Shown piece by piece: positions 44,064-53,483 of a stretch of 64,000 nt of DNA (the stretch's first letter is position 1; every line of letters starts with the position of its first letter). Made by a program: the position numbers and the translations under genes. Source of the stretch: Cyclobacterium plantarum (GTDB taxonomy: Bacteria; Bacteroidota; Bacteroidia; Cytophagales; Cyclobacteriaceae); the NCBI RefSeq assembly GCF_011290685.1, contig NZ_JAANYN010000002.1:737347-801346 (forward strand). The letters are read 5' to 3'. Below the pieces are notes generated by a model. That model was not told the DNA's origin and did no database searches. It saw nothing but the letters and a program-made list of their open reading frames with translations.

Positions 44064-45329
44064 ATGAATCATAAAACAAAAAATTCCAGAAGGTCATTCC
44101 TCAAGGGAAGCCTTCTGGCCCTGGGAGGCATCAGCATAGTGCCAAGACATGTGCTGGGGAAGGGTCATCTGGCCCCCAGTGACCAACTTACCAAAGGTAT
44201 TATTGGCGTAGGAGGAATGGGAAGAGGCCACTTCAATTATGCCGGCACGAAAACTGTGGCCATTTGCGACGTAGATACCCGGCATATAGGTATAGCCCAG
44301 GAAACGCTGGGAAAAGGAGTCAAGACCTTTTCAGATTACCGGGAGCTGATCCAATTGCCTGAAGTAGACATTGTCCATATCGCCACCCCACCTCACTGGC
44401 ATGGCATCATGGCCGTAGATGCTGCCAGGGAAGGGAAAGACATCTGGTGTGAAAAACCCATGACCAGAACCATAGGTGAAGGAAAAAAAGTAGTAGAAGC
44501 CATCAAGCAACATGGCAATATTTTTCGGCTGAATACCTGGTTCCGCTTCGATTCCAATTTTTATGGCATGAATACGGAAGTCAAAAACATCAAAAAACTG
44601 GTAGACTCCGGCATGCTGGGCTGGCCTCTGAAAGTTACCGTTGGAAAGCTGACCGGATTTGATTGGAAATTTTATTGGGTGGGAAGAACCGGTCTGGATA
44701 CCATGCCGGTACCCAAAGAACTGGACTATGACCGCTGGTTGGGACCCGCTCCCTTTAAACCCTATCATGAACACAGAACCCATGGCACCTTTAGGGGATA
44801 CTGGGATTATGATGGTGGCGGATTGGGGGATATGGGCCAACATTATATGGACCCCATTCAGTATTTCCTTGGAAAGGATCAGACCAATCCCGTAAAGGTG
44901 GAGATCGATGCACCTCAGCAGCATCCGGATGCAGTAGGTACCTGGAGAAAGATCACCTACACCTATGCCGATGGATGCCAGATTATCCTGGATGGAGAGG
45001 GTACCACTGAGGCCCCTTACATTGAAGGACCAAATGGTAAGCTTTACAGGGGCTTTAAATCAGATATTCCCAACATGGAAAGAAAACTGGCACAATTTCC
45101 GGATCCCGACCCACAGGTGACAGACTTTGTGGATGCAGTTAAAAATAGAAAAAAATTCGCTTTGAATGAGCAAAATGGCCACCGCTCCTGTACCCTTGTA
45201 AATATGGGATTGGTTGCCTTGAGACTGGGTAGATCCCTTGATTTTGATCCTGAAAATCAACGCTTTATTAATGATGAGGGAGCCAACAGACTTATAGACC
45301 AACCCATGCGGGCACCTTATACCATTTGA
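44064..45329 (+). CDS. Tat-exported Gfo/Idh/MocA oxidoreductase
   Basis: The 421-residue protein has the Tat motif SRRSFLKGSLLALGGISIV, then an NAD-binding Rossmann fold: KGIIGVGGMGRGHFNYA, VAICDVDTRH, HIATPPHWH and the catalytic WCEKPMTR with the family lysine. The C-terminal domain follows (GKLTGFDWKFYWVG, DYDRWLGPAP, GGGLGDMGQHYMD). Family knowledge: secreted Gfo/Idh proteins oxidise sugars at C3 or act on related polyols, with tightly bound NAD(H). The next gene, 33 bases on, carries two DUF1080 domains, a class shown to hydrolyse 3-keto-glycosides. The two are probably one operon for 3-keto-glycoside breakdown in the periplasm. Confidence 0.95.
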   Translation: MNHKTKNSRRSFLKGSLLALGGISIVPRHVLGKGHLAPSDQLTKGIIGVGGMGRGHFNYAGTKTVAICDVDTRHIGIAQETLGKGVKTFSDYRELIQLPEVDIVHIATPPHWHGIMAVDAAREGKDIWCEKPMTRTIGEGKKVVEAIKQHGNIFRLNTWFRFDSNFYGMNTEVKNIKKLVDSGMLGWPLKVTVGKLTGFDWKFYWVGRTGLDTMPVPKELDYDRWLGPAPFKPYHEHRTHGTFRGYWDYDGGGLGDMGQHYMDPIQYFLGKDQTNPVKVEIDAPQQHPDAVGTWRKITYTYADGCQIILDGEGTTEAPYIEGPNGKLYRGFKSDIPNMERKLAQFPDPDPQVTDFVDAVKNRKKFALNEQNGHRSCTLVNMGLVALRLGRSLDFDPENQRFINDEGANRLIDQPMRAPYTI

Positions 45330-45362
45330 TCCAATCAACATTAAAAGAATCAATCCAGTAAC

Positions 45363-48300
45363 ATGCAAAAACAATCTATATATAAAACCACCCTGATATT
45401 TGCTTTGCTGCTTGGGCAGGTATTTTTCTTAAGGGCGCAAAATCAATTGGACGATGGCAGGACCACCGCTACCAAAATAGCAGATTTACTCAACCGCTTT
45501 CCTGCCTCAAACGCACAAGGCCTGGAAATTGCCATGCAGCAGATGGAAGAATTGGGACAAGAGGGGATCAGCCAGATGGCTTCCATGCTGAAACCAGGAA
45601 CAAATAACGAGAAATTGGAATATGCCCTGGCAGGATTCGCTTTTTACGCCAGCAATCCCGAAAAGGAAAACCTGGCCAGAATGGCCGTTCAGGCATATGG
45701 GAAGGCACTCGATAAAGTAGCGGATCCTGAATCCAAACACTTCCTGCTGACGCAGTTCAAGTGGATAGCAAAAGAGGATGCCGTACCCTATGTGGAGCCT
45801 TACCTTCAGGATGAGCGCTTATCAGGCATTGCTTCCCGTGTCATGGCCAACATTGGCTCCAGTTCTGCGGAAAGGGCGCTAATCCTGGCTTTGGGAGCTT
45901 CTGAAAATGTGGCGCAACAACTCAATTATATTGAGGCTCTGGGAGATTTCGGGAGTAAGGAAGCTGTGCAAGAAATTTCCTCTTTTGCAGATTCCCCCAA
46001 CCCATCGGTTAAGAAAGTTGCCCTATATGCCCTGGCCAATATTGCTGACCCAGGCAGTGCCAAACAATTTTATGCCGCAGCTGAAAGTTCGGGTTTCACC
46101 TATGACCCAAGCACTGCGGCTGCTCTTTACCTGAGGTATATCGACAATTTGGGCGAAAAGGGACAAGGCAAAACCGCCTTTAAGCTAGCTAAAAAGTTAA
46201 ACAAAAAAACCAATACACAGGACCATTTCCATACCAAGGCAGGTGCTTTGGGTTTAATGGTTAAATTTAACCCGGAAAAGGCCGGAAAATGGCTTACTTC
46301 AGCAGCTCTGAACGAGCAATTCCGATACAGGGGAACAGCCCTGAAGCTCCTATCTGATGAAAGGCTTGTCACTAATCTGGAAGTCTGGGAGAAAACTTTG
46401 GAAAAGGGATCCCCAGAGGCAAAAGCCGCGATCATTCGTAGAATGGGCGAGGTAAAAAATGAAAAAATTGCCCGGACCATCGTTCCTTATCTGAAAAGTG
46501 AGGATGAAATGATCCGAATAGAGGCGATTGCCGCGGTAGTAGCCGCTGGTGAAAACCTGGCACTGGAAGACTTGCTTGACAGGCTGGAGCCGGCAGGAGA
46601 AGCAGAAACTGAAGCACTGGTATCAGCACTCAAAAGTATGAACGGTGATAATGTTACGGCAGCATTTGCCTCAAGAATTCCGGAGGCAAGTACTAATAAC
46701 AAGATTTTACTTTTGGATTTATTGGCCTCAAGAGCCGCAGAGGAACAGATTGATGTAGTATTGAATGCTGCAAAAAACAGTGACCCTGCTGTGAAAGAAG
46801 CCGCAATGACTGCCTTATCGGCTATGGCCAGACCCCAAGACCTGGATCAATTGGTATCTTTGTTGAAGGCAGAATCAAATACCACAAACCTTGAAAGAAT
46901 TCAGGAAGCCATCATTGTGGCAAATGCACAAAAAGAGGATCTGGTTTCACAAACCAGCTGGGCAATGGATTTACTTCCAGGTCTTGCTCCTGACAAGCAA
47001 TTGTACCTGTACAAGGTATTGGCAAAAACCGGAGGGGAAATGGCCCTGGAAAAATTACAGGACATTTATGAAAATGGAAACAATCAGCAAAAACAGGCTA
47101 TCGTTGCGGCTTTGAACCAGGCAGATGATGCCAATGCCACCGAAGCCCTGTTGCATATCGCCAGAAATGCACGGAACAGCAGCCTGAAAGAAGGTGCCCT
47201 GATGGGATATATCCGATTGATTCCGGTTGTAGACAGCCCCGGTGCGCAAAAAGTTTTGATGCTAAGAAACGCATTGGAGCTGGCTGAGGATAATGAAACC
47301 ATTTTGGCAGCAATTGACCAAATCGGCAATTACCCAACCTTCCAGGCCTTGCTTGTAGCTGCTGATTACCAGGAAAAGGCAGCTTTTCAGCAAAGTGCCG
47401 CCAGAGCGGTTATGAAAATTGTTTTGAACAACGAAAATATCTTTGGAGATCAGGTAAGGGAGATTGTAGAGAAAACAAAAGCTGTCATCAGTGGACAGGA
47501 CAGTCAATATTACAAGACGTCCCTACAGAAATACCTGGATGAAATGCCTGAAGGTAAGGGCTTTTATTCCCTGTTCAACGGAGAAAACCTGGATGGATGG
47601 AAAGGTGTATTCAGTAACCCGATAAAAAGGGCGGCCATGAGTGAAAGGGAATACAAGCGGGAACAGGAAAAAGCCAACGAGATGATGGAGAAAGGCTGGA
47701 AAGCAGAAGAAGGCCTACTGGTGTTCCTTGGAGAAGGTCAGAATATTGCAGCTACCAAGGACTATGGGGATTTTGAAATGTTTGTAGACTGGAAAATCAC
47801 CGAAGAAGGTGATGCAGGCATCTACCTGAGAGGCACCCCACAGGTACAAATCTGGGATCCCGCCAGAACGGACGTAGGAGCCGAAGTGGGATCAGGCGGG
47901 CTGTATAACAACCAAGAACACCCAAGCAAACCACTTAAAGTTGCAGATAATCCAGTAGGCGAATGGAATACTTTCCACATCAAAATGCAGGGAGAAAATG
48001 TAACCGTTTATTTGAATGGGGAACTGGTGGTAGATGAAGTGCCCCTGGAAAATTACTGGGATAGGGACCAGACCATCTTTCCGGAAGGGCAGATTGAGCT
48101 GCAGGCTCACGGCACCTACGTGGCCTACCGGGATATTTACATCAGGGAATTGGTTGGTGCTCCGAGGTTTGAATTGAGTGAGGAAGAAAAAGCTGAAGGT
48201 TTTGAGGTCTTATTTGACGGTACTAACCTGGACAAATGGACCGGAAACAAAACCGACTATGTGGCTGAAAATGGTGTTTTGGCCATTTATCCGGGCAGAG

Positions 48301-48770
48301 GCGGACAAGGAAATCTCCTCACCGAAAAAGAATACGGGGATTTTGAATTCCGTTTTGCTTTCAAACTTACCCCCGGAGCCAATAATGGACTGGGGATCAG
48401 AGCCCCTTTGGAAGGAGATGCAGCTTATGCAGGGATGGAACTACAAATTCTGGATGATACGGCTGAAATTTACAGTGAGCTTAAGCCTTATCAATACCAT
48501 GGATCTCTTTATGGGGTCGCGGCCGCTGAAAAGGGACATCAAAATCCAGTGGGAGAATGGAATTACCAGCGGGTAATTGTGAAAGGTGATCGGATTCAGG
48601 TCATCCTTAACGGGACCAAAACACTGGATGTGAACATTGCAGAAGCCAAAGAAAATGGTACCCTGGATGGCAGAGAACATCCGGGTCTATTCCGTGAAAA
48701 AGGCCATATTGGATTTTTAGGCCATGGAGATATCGTTTATTTTAAGGATATCCGGGTAAAAGAATTGTAA
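45363..48770 (+). CDS. HEAT-repeat protein with two DUF1080 (3-keto-disaccharide hydrolase) domains
   Basis: This 1,135-residue secreted protein has a signal peptide (TTLIFALLLGQVFFLRAQ), then about 700 residues of HEAT/armadillo helical repeats (such as NPSVKKVALYALANIAD, VVAAGENLALEDLLDRLEP). Two DUF1080 beta-jelly-roll domains follow at about residues 730-935 (FYSLFNGENLDGWKG ... GIYLRGTPQVQIWD) and 945-1135 (FEVLFDGTNLDKWTG ... GLGIRAPLEGDAAYAGMELQILD). DUF1080 proteins in Bacteroides are 3-keto-glycoside hydrolases (known family function). The HEAT part may scaffold or bind substrates. It starts 33 bases after the Gfo/Idh gene. A strong terminator follows. Confidence 0.92.
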   Translation: MQKQSIYKTTLIFALLLGQVFFLRAQNQLDDGRTTATKIADLLNRFPASNAQGLEIAMQQMEELGQEGISQMASMLKPGTNNEKLEYALAGFAFYASNPEKENLARMAVQAYGKALDKVADPESKHFLLTQFKWIAKEDAVPYVEPYLQDERLSGIASRVMANIGSSSAERALILALGASENVAQQLNYIEALGDFGSKEAVQEISSFADSPNPSVKKVALYALANIADPGSAKQFYAAAESSGFTYDPSTAAALYLRYIDNLGEKGQGKTAFKLAKKLNKKTNTQDHFHTKAGALGLMVKFNPEKAGKWLTSAALNEQFRYRGTALKLLSDERLVTNLEVWEKTLEKGSPEAKAAIIRRMGEVKNEKIARTIVPYLKSEDEMIRIEAIAAVVAAGENLALEDLLDRLEPAGEAETEALVSALKSMNGDNVTAAFASRIPEASTNNKILLLDLLASRAAEEQIDVVLNAAKNSDPAVKEAAMTALSAMARPQDLDQLVSLLKAESNTTNLERIQEAIIVANAQKEDLVSQTSWAMDLLPGLAPDKQLYLYKVLAKTGGEMALEKLQDIYENGNNQQKQAIVAALNQADDANATEALLHIARNARNSSLKEGALMGYIRLIPVVDSPGAQKVLMLRNALELAEDNETILAAIDQIGNYPTFQALLVAADYQEKAAFQQSAARAVMKIVLNNENIFGDQVREIVEKTKAVISGQDSQYYKTSLQKYLDEMPEGKGFYSLFNGENLDGWKGVFSNPIKRAAMSEREYKREQEKANEMMEKGWKAEEGLLVFLGEGQNIAATKDYGDFEMFVDWKITEEGDAGIYLRGTPQVQIWDPARTDVGAEVGSGGLYNNQEHPSKPLKVADNPVGEWNTFHIKMQGENVTVYLNGELVVDEVPLENYWDRDQTIFPEGQIELQAHGTYVAYRDIYIRELVGAPRFELSEEEKAEGFEVLFDGTNLDKWTGNKTDYVAENGVLAIYPGRGGQGNLLTEKEYGDFEFRFAFKLTPGANNGLGIRAPLEGDAAYAGMELQILDDTAEIYSELKPYQYHGSLYGVAAAEKGHQNPVGEWNYQRVIVKGDRIQVILNGTKTLDVNIAEAKENGTLDGREHPGLFREKGHIGFLGHGDIVYFKDIRVKEL

Positions 48771-48791
48771 TAGCCTAAATATTTTACGTAC

Positions 48792-48827
48792 AAAAGGTTG
48801 CCCCACTATCTGAGGCAACCTTTTTTT
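48792..48827 (+). terminator. Intrinsic terminator of the Gfo-DUF1080 operon
   Basis: AAAAGGTTGCC pairs with GGCAACCTTTT over 11 bp and runs into a 7-base T tract, about 22 bases after the stop. The remaining intergenic part to 49103 holds no gene. Confidence 0.88.
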
Positions 48828-49035
48828 ATTTTTTACATATTTAATGATTTGATTTCCAGATTTCTCAGCACTTCATTTAATCCTGGCCAGTCAATGAAAT
48901 CAAAAAACCATCTTCCCTGATCTAACAAAAGGGCATCCTACTGGTTTTACTGTTTTATAGCGCATGTTCAGGGCGTTAATGGTAAGGACCAAAGGAAGAT
49001 CTGAATTTAAAAAGGGATCAATTTTTGTGTCTGGT

Positions 49036-49043
49036 TACTTTTG
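49036..49043 (+). promoter_or_regulatory. Candidate -7 box for the outer-membrane gene pair
   Basis: TACTTTTG matches TAnnTTTG, 60 bases before the ATG at 49104. No clear -33 box was found, so only the -7 motif supports it. The stretch 48828-49103 has no supported gene. Confidence 0.4.
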
Positions 49044-49103
49044 TTAGCGAATTGCAGCCTTGCAGGTACCGACTCCTGATTTAATCAACAAAATTTTATT
49101 CTA

Positions 49104-50255
49104 ATGAAACAAATTTTATTCGTTCTTTCATTGCTTTCTTTGCCTGCCCTGGCGCAAGATCAATCCATTAGCTTTTCTCCCGAAAATAACCAAATCAACG
49201 GCGGACGCCCCCTTCCTTCTGAAGCGCCTTTTTACATACAAGGTAACGTTCCTGTTGGGATCAAACGGGTGGAACTTAAAATTTTTAAAAGCAAAAAAAA
49301 TGAAAATCTGGCGGATTCCTATTCCTGGAAGGCTGCGTACGGTGATGATCCTCAAAATTATGAAGTGTTTGTCGCCTACCCCCTTCGAAGCAGCGAGAAT
49401 TACACCTTGAGATTTTACTATTATAGCCAGGCTGATTCTAATGAAATGCTTGCCTTGCAAGATGCCCTACATACCAATCTTGAAGGCTATGTCAATGCCA
49501 ATTTTATCGCCAATAAACGGGGCATCAGTGCCCTTACTAACCCCAAGGCCATGTTAATCCATCTGGACCAGGTGGTCCTACAGGGCATGCAAAACTATAC
49601 CCACCCGCTGGAACAGGAATTCCAGGGCTTCAGCGATATGGTCAAAATCAAAATTGAACAGTTTCAGGAAGTGAAATTGAAAGGGGCAAGGTTTAATCTT
49701 TTGTCTAAAAATCCGGACCCGGACAACGAAGGGCAGGCCCAATACACTGCCCAATTGAAAAAGGAGCTGATAGACCTGCTTCATGCAGAGGTGGACCAGT
49801 ATCTCCGGGCAAATCTGCTGATGTTGGTGGATATCCGGGAACTGGAAAATTATCCTACGGAGAAAAAGCCATTCTACCTTCCCCTCAATCTGGGGTATGC
49901 CGGAACCTACTTTAGTGGAGGGTTTAATAACCTGGATTATGGTACTTCTGCCTTTGCCGGTATTTCTGTACCACTTGGAAACAAGAGTTTTACGCGATTT
50001 TTAGGAAATGCTTCCGTTTCTACCGGAGTGTTTTTCTCCAATATGGAAGATAGCAACCAAACTGAAATCAGCGGGCCACTTGTAGGCCGACCGGTTTATG
50101 TGGGCTTGGGTTACCGGATATTCAGGATCCTGAGATTCAATGCAGGTACTGTACTGACCTCCTCTGATGTAGACGCCAATATAGAAAACATTACCCTTTA
50201 CCCATTTATAGGTTTCAGTGTAGAGTTTAATCTTTGGTTGGGACTGAATAAATAG
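49104..50255 (+). CDS. Secreted outer-membrane protein of unknown function
   Basis: The 383-residue protein has a signal peptide (MKQILFVLSLLSLPALAQ), a beta-rich N-terminal domain (IQGNVPVGIKRVELKIFKSKK), a helical centre (about residues 130-230), and a C-terminal region of amphipathic strands (FYLPLNLGYAGTYFSGG, VYVGLGYRIFRILRFNAGTVL, ending FNLWLGLNK), typical of an outer-membrane barrel. It lies 7 bases before the OmpA-like gene, so the two form an operon. No family recognised. It may form a pore or cell-surface anchor with the OmpA partner. Confidence 0.8.
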   Translation: MKQILFVLSLLSLPALAQDQSISFSPENNQINGGRPLPSEAPFYIQGNVPVGIKRVELKIFKSKKNENLADSYSWKAAYGDDPQNYEVFVAYPLRSSENYTLRFYYYSQADSNEMLALQDALHTNLEGYVNANFIANKRGISALTNPKAMLIHLDQVVLQGMQNYTHPLEQEFQGFSDMVKIKIEQFQEVKLKGARFNLLSKNPDPDNEGQAQYTAQLKKELIDLLHAEVDQYLRANLLMLVDIRELENYPTEKKPFYLPLNLGYAGTYFSGGFNNLDYGTSAFAGISVPLGNKSFTRFLGNASVSTGVFFSNMEDSNQTEISGPLVGRPVYVGLGYRIFRILRFNAGTVLTSSDVDANIENITLYPFIGFSVEFNLWLGLNK

Positions 50256-50262
50256 ACATCGC

Positions 50263-52053
50263 ATGAAAAACAGCTGCACAGTAATCCTGGTTCTAACCTT
50301 TCTTCTAATGGGTGTAGAAAGTCATGCACAGCTTTCGCCTTATCACTGGAGACTGGGATTGGGCATCGGTTATAGCCATTACCTCATGCCGAACCAAATA
50401 AAAAAAATTTCCGATATACCACAAATTTATGCCTTACCCCTTCCCTTTCATCCAGAGAGAAACTGGACCCTAAGCCTGGAAAAGCGATTGAGCCCCGGAC
50501 TGGGTCTGGCATTCCTGGGCGGAGAATCAACCTTCGAAGGCACCAGCAGCTTTAGCAGCACCGGACATTTTGGTAACGGACAAGGCCGGGATTATCAGGC
50601 ATCGGTAGTAAACCTGGGTTCATCCCTGGTATTTAGAGCCGACAATGGAAAAATAATAAGGGAAAATGCGAAACTGGCTCCATACCTGAGTCTGGGCGCA
50701 GGATGGCTTTACAGGAAGGGGAAAAGCCCTGAACCAAACACCTTCTCTTCCCTACTAGAAATCAATCCTAATGAAACGGTCAATTTTTCAACCAACCAAC
50801 TGTATTGGACCGGCGGAATAGGGATCAGAGTAAAGGCCACCAACCAACTGGAATTATTCATCCAATCAGACATGCAGGGAAACCTTCATTTATTTGAAGA
50901 TGCAGATCCAGGATCGGACATTTTAAAACGCAATGGCTATCAGGAAAACCCTGATGTCCCTCCTCTTGATTGGGTCTTCAATCACCGTATGGGATTGAAA
51001 TTTAGCTTCATTCCGGCAAAATCAGCCTACCGGGCCAATGTGATCAGCCCCTCCTCTACTCCTCCTCAAAGCAGGGAAGAAAAAAGGAAGCCAAATCCGG
51101 ACCCGAAAACTGATAAATCCACAGAAATCATTAAACGGGATACCTTGGAGCTCAGCCAGAATACTCCCCCTACCTCCTTTCCCAAAGGGAGCAGAGAAGG
51201 AGATGCAACCGAATCGGATCGGGAAGAACAGACAGTATCGGGGTATAATTACCCTGGTTGGGAGAGTTCAGAACCAGGCCTATCGATGTCGTCTGCTCCG
51301 CCTCCTGACTATCAGTACAGGGTGATCTACAGTAATCCCCCGCCAACAACCTACGACAGCTATACCGAAAGAGATTATCTGGGCTACCATCCGGACCAGA
51401 TCCGTCCGACTTATAGGTCTACACAAAAATCATCCCCGCCAATTAATAATAAAAGGAGGTATTTGCCCATCCTGGCAGTTCCTTTTCTGGGCAGACCCGC
51501 TGCCCTACCCCTACCTGCGGATAGCTCCGGGATAAATAACCGGATGGCCTATACCTTTCCCAAAGTACAAGAAAGAAATTCATCCTCGGGGCTCAGACTG
51601 GATCCTCAGCGAGTAACCTGGAATTTTCACCCAAACAGCCCCTCTTGGGATTTAGCCGTCCCTGGTTTACCTGTTACCAGAGTACAAGAAAATGGAGCGG
51701 AAAAAACGCTTTCCTATGAATTACCTGTCAGCTATGCAGTGATTTATTTTGCGAAGGAGCAAAGTGAACTTTCGGAATTGGCCCTGGAAAAACTGGCATC
51801 TATTGCTGCCAGCCTACAGGAATATCCACAAGCCGTCGTTTCGATAAAAGGATTTGCGGATCATACCGGAAGTATCTCCTATAATATGGCATTGATCGAA
51901 AGACGTTCCGAGGCTGTAGCGGATGCTTTAAAAGAAAAAATGGGCATTGCGCCAGAAAAAATTCAGATCCAACCCGGAGCCCTGCTGGTTAGGGGCAGCT
52001 ACAAAAGCCCAAGAAAAGAAGATCGTATGGTAGAAATACAAATCTTATTTTAA
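50263..52053 (+). CDS. OmpA-family protein with N-terminal beta-barrel
   Basis: The 596-residue protein starts MKNSCTVILVLTFLLMGVESHAQ (signal), followed by an outer-membrane barrel-like region (WRLGLGIGYSHYLMPN, LGLAFLGGESTF, APYLSLGAGWLYRKG) to about residue 255. A long Pro/Ser/Tyr-rich linker (about 265-470) leads to a C-terminal OmpA peptidoglycan-binding domain: AVIYFAKEQSELSE, IKGFADHTGS and NMALIERRSEAVADALKEKMGI, with the Asp and Arg that bind diaminopimelate. The linker is unusually long. It would tether the outer membrane to the wall. Translational coupling with the upstream gene is likely. Confidence 0.9.
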   Translation: MKNSCTVILVLTFLLMGVESHAQLSPYHWRLGLGIGYSHYLMPNQIKKISDIPQIYALPLPFHPERNWTLSLEKRLSPGLGLAFLGGESTFEGTSSFSSTGHFGNGQGRDYQASVVNLGSSLVFRADNGKIIRENAKLAPYLSLGAGWLYRKGKSPEPNTFSSLLEINPNETVNFSTNQLYWTGGIGIRVKATNQLELFIQSDMQGNLHLFEDADPGSDILKRNGYQENPDVPPLDWVFNHRMGLKFSFIPAKSAYRANVISPSSTPPQSREEKRKPNPDPKTDKSTEIIKRDTLELSQNTPPTSFPKGSREGDATESDREEQTVSGYNYPGWESSEPGLSMSSAPPPDYQYRVIYSNPPPTTYDSYTERDYLGYHPDQIRPTYRSTQKSSPPINNKRRYLPILAVPFLGRPAALPLPADSSGINNRMAYTFPKVQERNSSSGLRLDPQRVTWNFHPNSPSWDLAVPGLPVTRVQENGAEKTLSYELPVSYAVIYFAKEQSELSELALEKLASIAASLQEYPQAVVSIKGFADHTGSISYNMALIERRSEAVADALKEKMGIAPEKIQIQPGALLVRGSYKSPRKEDRMVEIQILF

Positions 52054-52080
52054 CTTTGAAAAAAGAAATAAATAAGATTC

Positions 52081-52794
52081 ATGGGTGAACAAGAAAAACA
52101 GAAGTTAGTGGTGCTGACCGGGGCTGGTATCTCTGCAGAAAGCGGCATTAAGACTTTTAGGGATGACAATGGCCTTTGGGAGGGTCATGATGTAATGGAT
52201 GTAGCCACACCGGAAGGCTGGCAGAGAAACAGGGAGTTGGTACTGGATTTTTACAACCAAAGAAGAAAAGCCTGTCTGAAAGCCAAGCCCAACCAGGCCC
52301 ACTTGAAGCTGGCGGCACTTGAAAGCAGCTATGAGGTGACCATCATCACCCAAAACGTGGATGATCTGCATGAAAAAGCGGGCTCTTCTCAGATCATTCA
52401 TCTTCATGGGGAATTGTGCAAATCCCAAAGCAGCATAGACCCGGAAATCACCTATCCCATAGAGGGCTGGGAATTAAAACTCGGCGATAAATGTGAAAAA
52501 GGATCTCAATTGAGGCCTTTTGTGGTTTGGTTTGGCGAACCCGTCCCCAAAATGACAGCAGCCATTGCTGCAGTCCAACAGGCGGATGCCCTGGCTGTAA
52601 TCGGAACCTCATTGCTTGTTTATCCTGCTGCCGGATTGATAGATTATGTGGCAGCAAACATCCCTAAATTCATCATTGACCCCAAAATACCCTCACTTTA
52701 CCCCATGGAGAACCTGTTTCCCATAGAAGAAAAAGCCGGTACAGGAGTGATGAAAATGGAAAATCTTTTGAAATCATGGGACTTCAAAAACTAA
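52081..52794 (+). CDS. Sir2-family NAD-dependent deacylase (zinc-less type)
   Basis: The 237-residue protein has the NAD-binding Sir2 motifs LVVLTGAGISAESGIKTFRD, IITQNVDDLHEKAG and IHLHGEL with the catalytic histidine. The zinc-binding loop normally carries four cysteines; here only one C appears in CKSQSSID and one in DKCEKGSQLRPFVVWFGE, as in Bacteroidota homologs, so zinc is probably not bound. The substrate-selective Tyr/Arg pair of class III enzymes is kept (DFYNQRRKA), which suggests desuccinylation or demalonylation as in SIRT5 and CobB. It follows the OmpA gene by 27 bases; a promoter was not separated. Confidence 0.93.
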   Translation: MGEQEKQKLVVLTGAGISAESGIKTFRDDNGLWEGHDVMDVATPEGWQRNRELVLDFYNQRRKACLKAKPNQAHLKLAALESSYEVTIITQNVDDLHEKAGSSQIIHLHGELCKSQSSIDPEITYPIEGWELKLGDKCEKGSQLRPFVVWFGEPVPKMTAAIAAVQQADALAVIGTSLLVYPAAGLIDYVAANIPKFIIDPKIPSLYPMENLFPIEEKAGTGVMKMENLLKSWDFKN

Positions 52795-52808
52795 TCCCAT
52801 ATTTTTTT

Positions 52809-52816
52809 TACTTTTG
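52809..52816 (+). promoter_or_regulatory. Candidate -7 box for the TTG-start membrane protein
   Basis: TACTTTTG is an exact TAnnTTTG match 18 bases before the TTG start at 52834, supporting that start. The -33 region is unclear. Confidence 0.4.
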
Positions 52817-52833
52817 AGCTTAAACACAACACC

Positions 52834-53457
52834 TTGAAAACAGCAATAAAAACGAACAGTCAGACGAGTTTAGGAATAATCCTCGGTAAAAGTATACTAA
52901 AATTAACCCTGGCAGGATTATTTATTGGCTTCCTTTATCCGCAAGATGGCTTGGTGGCTCTTTTTTTGGCAGCTTACATGGTCTATTCCCTGGTCAAAAA
53001 ATGGAAAACAACTGCTGAGGACAGGTACATTTACCTGATTGGAACGATCCTCAGTGGCCTTTTAGGTGTTTGTTGCGAGCTATGGGGGATTTATTTTGGC
53101 TATTGGGAATACCATGATTTAGGTTCCGGAAGGGCTTTTCCCTACTGGCTCCCTTTTGCCTGGGCTTTGGCCTTTACCTTTATCTATCAACTTGAAAAAG
53201 AATTGTTTTTACTTACAGGAGTCAAACAGGTATCCGGCAAAATCATCATCACCCTGCTGGTAGCCATGATATTTCCTACCTATGGAGAAATCATAACCAT
53301 TAATATGGGAGTCTGGACTTATACCTGGCCCTATCAGGTATTTGGCGTTCCACTGCTGGCCATCTTATTGCTGGTCATTTTCCATACAGGACTCAATTTT
53401 TTAATGGTGCTGTGTTGCCGGTATTTTGGATGGAAAAATGAGGTTTTTAATCCTTGA
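52834..53457 (+). CDS. Multi-pass membrane protein of unknown function, TTG start
   Basis: The 207-residue protein has about seven hydrophobic helices (ILKLTLAGLFIGFLYP, LVALFLAAYMVYSLV, YLIGTILSGLLGVCCELWGIYFGYWEY, LPFAWALAFTFIYQL, IIITLLVAMIFPTYGEIITI, VPLLAILLLVIFHTGLNFLMVLCC). No ATG precedes the conserved part; TTG at 52834 follows a -7 box. The EYHDLGSGRAFPYW loop and GEIITINMGVWTY resemble carotenoid cyclase-type membrane proteins, a weak impression only. It faces the next gene convergently. Confidence 0.7.
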   Translation: MKTAIKTNSQTSLGIILGKSILKLTLAGLFIGFLYPQDGLVALFLAAYMVYSLVKKWKTTAEDRYIYLIGTILSGLLGVCCELWGIYFGYWEYHDLGSGRAFPYWLPFAWALAFTFIYQLEKELFLLTGVKQVSGKIIITLLVAMIFPTYGEIITINMGVWTYTWPYQVFGVPLLAILLLVIFHTGLNFLMVLCCRYFGWKNEVFNP

Positions 53458-53483
53458 AAAATCTCATCTTTCCATCCTTTTGT

